Below are positions 47,809 through 56,174 of a stretch of DNA of 64,000 bases, one piece after another (within the stretch, counting starts at the first letter, position 1; each line of letters opens with the position of its first letter). Source of the stretch: Henckelia pumila (lineage: Eukaryota; Streptophyta; Magnoliopsida; Lamiales; Gesneriaceae); the NCBI RefSeq assembly GCF_033568475.1, contig NC_133123.1, positions 59,775,522 through 59,839,521 of the forward strand. Reading direction: 5' to 3'. The notes below the pieces were generated by a model. It ran no database searches. It had not been told where the DNA came from and was given only the letters and a program-made list of their open reading frames with translations. Both the position numbers and the translations under genes were made by a program.

Positions 47809-49834
47809 ATTCCTTTCCCCTTGAATGGAATTTTGTCCTCGAAATTCAAGTCTTACTAACTAGGTTCGAATACCTTAGACCAGATCAACACTAAATTTTC
47901 TAACTTTGCACTTACATGAGTTGACCTAAATCAGCTTTCGCTGCGCACTCTGATGCTTACTGATATCTATATCATCAAGGACCTGACTAACTCTTATTCC
48001 AATATAAAAGTTACAATTCTTACATCTTCCTAAGTGGTCCTATCCTCAATGAAATTCTATCACTCCTCAAATTTACTACCAATCTAAATTTACAAACTCA
48101 GAAACGTCATCTTATTGCAACTTATAAGTTCTACAACTTAAAAATTCTTAGACTTTTATGTTATTGCACAACCTATATTTTGCTAACCTTATATCCTACG
48201 TCGGGATTTCAAGCAATATAGTCCATTAAACCAATAAATAGTTTATGTCGACCTCGAACATAACTTAAAAACATTATAATAATCGAAGCTATGCTTAACG
48301 TCTATTTACTAATTAAACTTAACTCATATAATATACAACCCAAGCTCTTAAGAAATTCATAAGTCCTCAAATTAATTAGCGACTAAACTCTAAATTTTTT
48401 TTTCTAAATAGGAGAGCTAAGGGACTATACAATTCTACCTCGTTAGGCTTCAAGATATGATATGAATCTGACCCACTTCTATAAATAAATCTAATCTAAT
48501 CCTTGATAAGAAAATATACCCATAACATGTTGTTCGGTTCCAAGATATTATCCGATAACATGTAGAATCCAAATAGGTGACTAGACAGATCCCAAATATC
48601 CATTTACAAATTTATGCGTTCATCTCTAGCATCTTTGATTCTACCGCAAGTTTAACTCTTAATTAAAATTTCCCAATAAATTTATCCACATCTTCTATCC
48701 CAGACGCAACGACTAAGAAATCCATGATTACACTTCAAGTCAAAATATACTACGAGCTATTATCCTCTTATTGGATTAGATGGTCTCTAAGTACCAAACA
48801 ATTTCTACATACCGCCTAAATACATATCTCAAATCCCTAGTTCAACTTGACAGCAAGTCTGAAAATCAAAAAATTTCCAAATTATTATATGTTCAACCTG
48901 AATTCGTATTTCAAGAACTTAGTACCCAATTAGACACCTCGAAGAGTTTGCAATTCGACTGTAAATGCTTACTCATTGTTCCTCAAGTACCTTAGCATTT
49001 CACTGGTAAATAAATCTACAGTTTATTCGGAAAAACTTCATAATTATCTATTCATCATTTTATGCCCATAGTTGGTGCATTAGTATTATCGGTTGACATT
49101 CACAAAATCTTGGAACACTAATATAAAGTACCCAAAATTCTTTAGGGGAAATAGAGCATTAGTCTTATCGGTTGACATTCACAAAATCTTAGAACACTGA
49201 TATAAAGTACCCAAAATGCTTTAGGGACAACTCTATTTCCCTGTCTCGAGACTGATTACCCATTCAGCTTACCATAGTCGTCTGTTTACTCTTAACGATC
49301 CTATTTAAAATTGAAACAACTCATTCAATTAATTTACTACCTAGTAGTCTATTCGCTAGAACTAGATATAATTGATAGTCGTCACTCCTAGGATCACAAC
49401 AATAACTTAGGATTTTATCTAGCACTAATGCTAAATTTCAACATTCTGAATACTTACTATGCGGTTACGAACCACTTATTTACACAAGAAATCAAAATGA
49501 TAGTTGAAACCATATTCCACCCAAATTCTCAAATTGGTGGATCATGAAAGGAAACAAGCATACAAGTAATGCTGCTTAATATGAAATGAAATAATGCAAG
49601 CATTACAAACAAATAAACTAAAAATAAAATAAAAATCTAGATAAGTGAAAACAACTCACTAATGATCCAATTCTAGGGATTAATGAATAATAATAAAGGC
49701 TCCGTGAATAATGAATATGAGTCGACAAGATACAAATCTCTTGATCATTCATCCATGGGTAATGAAATCATGTTCAACAATCAAAACACAATTAAGACAG
49801 TCAGTGTGACTTCAGTCGAGAGAGGTTCACACAA
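47809..49834 (-). other. Second, partial copy of the LARD internal region
   Basis: Matches 14501-14973 followed by 41922-43513 without interruption, showing what the internal region looked like before Gypsy-B inserted. It stops at about 49834, where Gypsy-C LTR sequence begins. Non-coding. Confidence 0.85.
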
Positions 49835-50957
49835 TATTTGCTGACTCGATTCTACCCCACCTGTTGCCAAGTACACATAAAAAACAAAGCAACAGCCAGA
49901 TAACTCTGGTGAGAATGATATTCCCAGTAAAAGAAACATAACATGCAATACAAGTAATATATCTATAGCATGATATACAGACAACATATTCAATGCTAAT
50001 ACGAATGAAATGCACGTCTTTAAAACAGTGATATCAACTCTGATAATCAAGGAATTGCTGCTCTGCTTTTGGGATCCCGAGGATGAGATCACGTAACAAC
50101 TCACCGACTCTCCCGATCAAGGTGGTGCTACGTATCACAATCCCCTAGACTTTGGTGCGACTATAAGAAGTATGCTGATGCTAGGTGAACTTCTACAACC
50201 CAGGCCACTCGCAGTATAGCCCCCAAAATGTCTAAAGAAAAAGGGCCGTTATGCCCGCTGAAATAAAAGGTTTGACTCAAGATGAATGCATAAGAAAACA
50301 TAAGACATTAAGCCATATAACAAAAGCTCAAACAACAAAATACATGTTCCACATTCTAGAACGAGTATTGATGCAAGTATGTGATTTTTAAGGGAAACGC
50401 AAGAACCAACTGTCTGAATCAAACAAATAAAAAAATCTGAATCAAACAAATAAAAAAATCCCCATTTTCGAATTATGCTTTCGAAAATCATAACAAATCC
50501 GAATGACGCTCTAATTCAAAACCGACTGAGAATAATCGATAAAAACTATCTCAAGAATGACATAACCGAAACTCAATCAATTCTAACAACATTCGAAAAT
50601 AGAAGTCTAGCTGATCGAAGAAAAACTTACGATAGAAAAAAGCTCTCGCTGCTGTGATCGCTAATCTGCCTTCAGAAATAAATTCTAACGGACGGATCTA
50701 GCAGAAATCGGGATCACAAAGCTTGGAAGAGGCGTTCCCAAGATTTAATGGAGAGAACACGATTTGGAGGAGATGGTGGAATAGGAGAAAATACTTACTC
50801 AAGTAAATTAATATAACAATTCCACTTTTTGCGTTTAAGTCCCTGAAATTTCCAAAAATTACAAAATAGACCCTGATCAAAATCAAGTCGGCTCATGAAC
50901 TCTGTAATCTCTGATTATCTCAAATGAACTCAATTAATATAAATTTGAGGCGTTACA
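49835..50957 (-). repeat. Gypsy-C 3' LTR (about 1.12 kb)
   Basis: On the minus strand it opens TGTAACGCCTCAAATTT (50957 downward) after a purine tract. The left edge is set where similarity to the other LARD copy ends; a TG at 49839 may be the true terminus. A 24-bp tandem repeat (CTGAATCAAACAAATAAAAA) lies near 50413-50460. The antisense-looking frames here are not genes. Confidence 0.7.
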
Positions 50958-50975
50958 ATTATCCCCCTCTAAGAA
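50958..50975 (-). promoter_or_regulatory. Polypurine tract of Gypsy-C
   Basis: The minus strand reads CTTCTTAGAGGGGGATAAT just before the LTR, with the gypsy-typical GAGGACGAAATCTC-like block upstream (50976-50992). Confidence 0.8.
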
Positions 50976-51054
50976 GAGATTTCGTCCTCGAAATCAATAA
51001 GAATCAATCACATAAGATAGAAAAAAGAACAAAAGACAGGAAGAAAAACTCACG

Positions 51055-51200
51055 TCATCCGAATAACTCAGGAAAACGCTGTCTCATGTCAGATTCTGTC
51101 TCCCAAGTTGCTTTCTCGAATTGGTGACGGCTCCACTGAACTTTCACCAAAGGAATCGACTTGGTTCTGAGCTGCTTCTCCTTTCGGTCAAGGATCTGAA
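51055..51200 (-). pseudogene. Gypsy-C polyprotein C-terminus, cut by Copia-3
   Basis: The minus-strand frame reads ILDRKEKQLRTKSIPLVKVQ, then EKATWETESDMRQRFPELFG and a stop at 51055-51057. This is the chromodomain-like tail of a gypsy integrase, very close in sequence to the tails of Gypsy-A and Gypsy-B. It ends abruptly at 51200, where the Copia-3 LTR starts. The rest of Gypsy-C should continue beyond Copia-3 and Copia-4, outside the window. Confidence 0.88.
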
Positions 51201-53064
51201 TGTAAGAGTGGGTGCCCAGTGAGCCAACTGTGTGGCTATGGGCTTTGATGACTCTTTGTATAAACAATCTTTTGTTTAATATTATTTACACTTTTATGGC
51301 AATGACTTTATATTACTTCATATTGTTATATTGTGATATACTATTGTTGTTTTGATAAAGACCTTGAATATACTATAGTGTATGTAAGATGTGGTAGAAC
51401 ATGGAGATGTCTATCATGAAATACATCTTATAGTCACTGTATATTCTAAAAACCGTTCCTAGTCGATTGAGCCGTCCGATAATAAGGATAAGGATCGCTC
51501 GAGTTTGAGACTAGCATTTGCGATGCGGAGTACCACGTTTCATTGGTAGGGAACATGGAGATGTTCGAAGCATGCAAATGGATATTCATAGGATGAATAA
51601 TCGAACTACCCTATCCGGACTTTCCAAGTGGTTATCACTTATCGAGTGGATTAAGTCCGCGGTTTTGGTTGTACACCATTAGTCCTTACGACTTGAAACA
51701 TCATGGAGACTCTATATGCTAGTGCTGTGCTTTGACTCGTTTACCGACTCTATGGGGGTCATCAGGTGTCGAGATTGGGTACAGTTACGACACATATAGG
51801 AGTCAATGCATTGTTGTCAAGGATTCACCACATACTTGCGAGTGTGGATATCCTATGCGATCTGAGGAGATATTAGTGTGATAAATCTCTGGCCAGAGTA
51901 ATTGATGTGATTTAAGAAATGGTTTCTTAGTAGCACATGCGATGTCACTAATTTGATCTTCAAGATGTATTGCATAGTTATCGAATCTTGAGCGACTCTC
52001 GATATACCAATGGTTGTTGATTCGATCGGGATATATGGATGAAGGGACCGTACTGTACGCTAACCAAAATCTACTGGTTCTTGTAGGCACTATCAGTGAT
52101 ACCTAGGGAATCATGGGGCGATGTTGCTAGGCGCTTTACCATGATTCGTTGGGCAAGTCGGAAAGTGTTGTTCCGAGTCACAAGGAGTTGTGAGCCCACG
52201 GCTAGCTGTATCCCTGAACCATTGAGGGTCACACAGTGTAATGGAGTTTTAATCCCCGTTGAGATAGTTAAATTTAAAGAGTTAAATTTAATGAACTAAG
52301 GAGTTGGACTTCTTAAATAAGAGTAATGGAGTAGGATTTCCTAAAATGACATAGGGATGGACATTTTTGGAAATCACTGAATTCGGATTCAGGAAAATTT
52401 ATTTTGACTTTAAAATGTGCAGAAATGGTTTCTGTGCACATTGGTGAAATCAGTTCATCAATCGGAGTCACGATGAATTTTATATTAATTTCTGAACGAG
52501 CGGGCTTTGCTTGTCGGGCCCCAGCTTATGACTAATGGGCCCTAAGGTGTTAGTGGCCTGCATTATAAATAAGTTATTTCAGTACAGAAATTACACACAA
52601 CAGGTCATAATTTTTGAGACAGAGCAAAAATCGAACCCTAGCCTCTCTCTCAACAAATCGGCCGAACCCTCCCCCTCTGCCCGAGAAAATTCCGGTCTGT
52701 GATTTTGAATCGCGGTCAGGAATAACGAATCAGATTCGTGTAATCTCTTCGCAGAAAACTTCTGATAGATTTTCTAGTGCAATCTATCAGAGGGATTAAA
52801 CCTCTGTTCGTGGACCTGATTGAAGGAGTTCATCGGTTCCAGGGAGAGACAACAAGAGCAGATAAAATCTGTTGGTGTCCATTAATCTCGTTGCGAGATT
52901 TAAGGTAAAATTTAATTAACTGTTATTTAAATTTTACACACACACAATAATTTAATCGTTGAACGGTTGATACCCACACTATGGAATTGTTCCATAACAA
53001 AATTTTAAACTTCCGCTGCACCGGGTATCAATCGTGATTGATCAGAGAGCCGCGTTTTCCAACA
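51201..53064 (+). repeat. Copia-3 5' LTR (1864 bp)
   Basis: Starts TGTAAGAGTGGGTGCCC and ends GTTTTCCAACA. The TATA box TATAAATAA is at 52564-52572. It is homologous to the Copia-4 LTR in inverted orientation, and more distantly to the Copia-2 LTRs. The outermost bases at the U5 end differ between Copia-3 and Copia-4. Confidence 0.95.
52564..52572 (+). promoter_or_regulatory. TATA box of the Copia-3 LTR
   Basis: TATAAATAA, about 1.36 kb into the LTR. The position is shared with Copia-2 (32111-32120, 39562-39571) and Copia-4 (60102-60110), which supports a promoter role. It implies an unusually long U3 and a short R-U5. Confidence 0.6.
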
Positions 53065-53065
53065 G

Positions 53066-53078
53066 TGGTATCAGAGCC
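53066..53078 (+). promoter_or_regulatory. Primer-binding site of Copia-3 (tRNA-iMet)
   Basis: TGGTATCAGAGCC, one base after the LTR end; complementary to the 3' end of initiator tRNA-Met. Confidence 0.94.
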
Positions 53079-53197
53079 AGGTTGCTCAGATCAAACGATT
53101 AAATTAATCAATTGTACAAAATTTTTGAGTCTCGGTTTTTGAAACAAAATAAATATTTTTAAAAAAAAAAAATTTTTTTTTTTTCGGGGCAAAACCC

Positions 53198-53356
53198 GGG
53201 CAGCGATTGGATCGCTGCCCGGTGGGGCAGCAATTGTTGCTGCCCCGGGCGGCGCACGGCGCCGCCCAGGGGCGGCGCCAGGCGCTGCCCTAAGGGGGCA
53301 GCCGGGCTGCCCCGGCCCGCGCCCCGGGTGCGGGCCGGCCCGGGAGTGTCCCGGGC
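53198..53356 (+). repeat. GC-rich hairpin chain in the Copia-3 leader
   Basis: At least six consecutive inverted repeats: 53198-53220 (GGGCAGCGAT stem); 53224-53246 (GGGGCAGCAA, 10 bp, 3-base loop); 53247-53267 (GGGCGGCG stem); 53295-53313 (GGGGCAGC); 53313-53337 (CGGCCCGC); and 53338-53356 (GCCCGGGA, loop GTG). They adjoin with almost no spacer in nearly pure G+C, surrounded by A/T-rich sequence. Confidence 0.9.
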
Positions 53357-54407
53357 GGCCCGCGGGAAAAATTATATTTTTATTAATTTTAATATTTAAA
53401 ATTTTATTTTTGGTCCGGTCAAAAATTGTTTTTGATTGGTTCACGAGATTTCGGATCGAATTGTTCGAGTCCGTAAATTTTAAAATTGATTTTGGATAAA
53501 TTTGAATTTTTGGAAAATTTTAATATTTTATCCGTAAATTGAATTTTGAAATCAATTATTTTGGTACAATTGATGATAAGATATGATCTTATGATATATT
53601 AAGTAAAATATGATTTTATTTGTAAAATTGGATTTTATAGATAAAATATGATTTTATTTGATATAGAGATAAAATATGATTTTATATGTGAAATGAGATT
53701 TTATATATAAAATATGATTTTATCTTGTTTAAATTTGAATTGCCACTGCATGTTATCCAATAAATTAATTTTGAATTAAATGTTATTGGATAAGGATGAT
53801 CGATTGCCATGACCAATTTTGTAGGTGTATGTTAGGAATTTACATTTTGTTTTTATTGTTGTTGGTTTTATTAATGGGCCTGGTTTATGGCCCGATATGA
53901 ATGTCATATGTAATAAAAGTGGGCTTGGTTTATGGCCCGTTCCCACCCCTAAAATGTATCCCCTACTTGTCATTGTTATTTATTGTAAATACATTAGATT
54001 TAGTGGGAGATCAAGATTTGAAGACGGTGGGCCCAGCAGACAATAAAGACTGAAGAAATGTAAATTGGAAGCACATGTAATAGGATTGCATTGCATACTG
54101 CATATTACCTAGGATTGGACTAAGACCCGTGATTGGCAACCACGGGTCAATTAGAAATGGAATCGATCATCCTATATAATATGTGATATTATGATTGTAT
54201 GCATGTTTAGACATAAATTGCGTGAATCCGGCAATGCATGCAATAAATTAAATATGATGAGACAAATATTTTTATAAATAAAATCCCTCATTTTAAATAT
54301 GATTTAAAATTTATATCAAGATAAATAAAGGAAATTTAAATATTGTTTAAATGTTCCTACCTTCCATCAACGGTCAATGTATGTGATGCTACCCGCGGAT
54401 ACGGTCC

Positions 54408-54689
54408 GGCTCATATTATTGGGGGGGCCCCGTCCGTCGGAAAGCTGTACATTGGATCGACAAATGTTGTAAGTTGGGTGGAACTCCCATGGGATCGGCT
54501 CATATTATTGGGGGATCCACATGGCGACCGTCCATCACAACTTAATATTGATGGGTCATCTTGACATGTCACTTTAAACGGCGTCATATTATTGGGCCCT
54601 TATTGGACATGAGGTAAATACATGGGGGTTGCTTTGGAAGCAATTGGGCTCTACCTTTTGAGAATTATGGTTGGCTGATATTATTCGGG
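54408..54689 (+). repeat. Four-copy 17-bp motif array in the Copia-3 leader
   Basis: GGCTCATATTATTGGGG at 54408 and 54497, GGCGTCATATTATTGGG at 54580 and GGCTGATATTATTCGGG at 54673, spaced 89, 83 and 93 bp. Copia-2 keeps the same four variants in the same order and nearly the same spacing. Confidence 0.87.
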
Positions 54690-54878
54690 ACCATAAGTTT
54701 GTCAATTGGACTCCATGTTCTCACTAAGGAAAAAGTTTCCCGTTTTCACTAGAGGGTGGTGAAATCGTTAAAATAGTGGGAGTGAGATTCATAAAATTAA
54801 ATTCGCCTATTTTATGTCTTAGTAAATTGTTAAACAATCATTGATATATGTCTGTTTTCCTTTTCAGTATTTCATACA

Positions 54879-56174
54879 ATGAATTCGCGAAATCCTTTAT
54901 TCTCGATCCTCGAACAAAACAAGCTGACTGGCGCCAACTATACGGAATGGTTCCGGAAGTTGAAGATTGTCTTAACTTCGGAGAAAATGCTCTATGTGTT
55001 AGAGAAAGCACCTCCGAAGGAAGCACCAGCTGATGTTAGTCCGGAGGAATTGGCCAAGCTTGATGCATGGTGGGACCATGACATCAAGACCAAATGCTAT
55101 ATGCAAGCCTCGATGTCTGATGAACTCCAGAGGCGATTTGAGGACACGGTGAATGCTGCTGACATTCACGTGCAACTCAAGGAACTTTTTGGGGCTCAGT
55201 CGAGGGCTGAAAGGTTCTCTACTGTTAAGGAGTTGATGACGTGCCGCATGCGTGAAGGGACTTCGGTCCGTGATCATGGGGTACGAGTGATTTGGCTCAT
55301 ACAGAAGTTAGCGACCCTTGATTTGGTGTTGGAGCATGAACTCAATGTGGACTTGCTGCTTCTATCTCTTCCTTCTTCATTTGATGGATTCGTGATAAAT
55401 TTTAATATGAACAAGATAGAGGCCACCCTTGAAGAGATGGTCAATATGCTCGTTACATATGAATCCACACTTAAGAAGGATAAGCCAGCTTTCTTGGTGG
55501 GCTCCTCATCTTCTGCTAAGAAGGGGCCAAGTATGAAGGGCAAGAAACGTTCTGCCCCACCCAAGAAAGTGGAACCCGAGAAGAAGCAAAAGACAAAGGC
55601 TTCAAACAATGGAAAATCCAAGGATGTTTGCCATTACTGCAAGAAGCCGGGTCATTGGAAGCGCAACTGCAAGGAGTATCTTGAGCAGTTAGGAACTGCA
55701 AAGGGTATGTTCTATATCGAAATAAACATGTCACTTAATACAACTTCTTGGGTATTGGATACCGGATGTGGATCTCACATTTGCAATGATTTGCAGGTGA
55801 TGACAAGAAGTCGCAGGCTTAGAATGGGTGAGACCCAGCTGAGGCTCGGGAATGGTTCCAGAGTTGAAGCTACGGCCATTGGAGATGTTTGTTTGATTTT
55901 GCAGAATGGTTTTAAATTATTGTTGAGAGATGTTTTATTTGTGCCAGATTTAATTAAAAACATTATTTCTATTTCTATGCTTGATAGAGATGGTTATTCT
56001 TGTAATTTTGTGAATGGGATTTGCAATATTTACAAGAATGAATGTTTAATTGGAAATGGACAACTTGAAAACGATCTATACAATTTAAAACTAAAAGACG
56101 TTCCAGTGAATTGTAAACAAACAAAAGGAAAATCGATAGTCAAAACCCGGCAAACCTTTGGCACGCTAGACTAG
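54879..56174 (+). CDS. Copia-3 Gag-protease frame (431 aa)
   Basis: Starts MNSRNPLFSILEQNKLTGAN, matching the start of the Copia-2 polyprotein. Residues 1 to about 215 are copia Gag, the virus-like-particle protein. A basic Lys/Ser linker follows, then the zinc knuckle CHYCKKPGHWKRNC (about residue 251), which binds the element's RNA. The aspartic protease motif WVLDTGCGSHIC is at about residue 291. Compared with Copia-2, a net 16 bases are missing near 56110-56140. The frame therefore slips, reads unrelated residues and ends at TAG 56172-56174. Gag and protease are complete, so this product could be made. It was probably part of a single gag-pol frame originally. Confidence 0.88.
   Translation: MNSRNPLFSILEQNKLTGANYTEWFRKLKIVLTSEKMLYVLEKAPPKEAPADVSPEELAKLDAWWDHDIKTKCYMQASMSDELQRRFEDTVNAADIHVQLKELFGAQSRAERFSTVKELMTCRMREGTSVRDHGVRVIWLIQKLATLDLVLEHELNVDLLLLSLPSSFDGFVINFNMNKIEATLEEMVNMLVTYESTLKKDKPAFLVGSSSSAKKGPSMKGKKRSAPPKKVEPEKKQKTKASNNGKSKDVCHYCKKPGHWKRNCKEYLEQLGTAKGMFYIEINMSLNTTSWVLDTGCGSHICNDLQVMTRSRRLRMGETQLRLGNGSRVEATAIGDVCLILQNGFKLLLRDVLFVPDLIKNIISISMLDRDGYSCNFVNGICNIYKNECLIGNGQLENDLYNLKLKDVPVNCKQTKGKSIVKTRQTFGTLD

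Larger units (their letters stand above)
11272..49834 (-). mobile_element. LARD-like non-autonomous LTR element, LTR-internal-LTR-internal, with nested insertions
   Basis: Two homologous LTRs (11272-14500 and 44531-47808, about 3.25 kb each) flank an internal region of about 3.1 kb (14501-14973 joined to 41917-44530). A second, partial copy of the same internal region follows the right LTR (47809-49834). The purine tract beside the left LTR and the tRNA-Met-like site beside the right LTR place it on the minus strand. No gag or pol frame is visible in any internal part, so it would depend on another element's proteins. The span contains Gypsy-B, Gypsy-A and Copia-2. Confidence 0.8.
53079..54878 (+). 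other. Copia-3 5' leader
   Basis: A non-coding leader of about 1.8 kb. It holds a GC-rich hairpin chain at 53198-53356, an AT-rich middle with repeated AAAATATGATTTTAT units (53580-53730), and four copies of the GGCTCATATTATTGGG motif (54408-54689). No sense frame of note precedes gag. A leader this long and structured could influence translation or packaging; that is inference. Confidence 0.8.

Noticed and set aside
53066..53078. tRNA-Met-like sequences (also 17906, 30898, 39059, 44517) as tRNA genes
   Set aside because: Only the 12-14 bases complementary to the tRNA 3' end are present, always next to an LTR; these are primer-binding sites.
53177..53370. GC island taken as a host CpG promoter or bacterial contamination
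   Set aside because: It lies at a fixed position in the copia leader, has a homologous though shorter block in Copia-2, and is made of element-specific hairpins.
56117..56174. Programmed -1 frameshift between Copia-3 gag and pol
   Set aside because: The frames do overlap in the -1 register, but I see no XXXYYYZ heptamer or clear downstream structure, and a 16-bp deletion relative to Copia-2 explains the split more simply.
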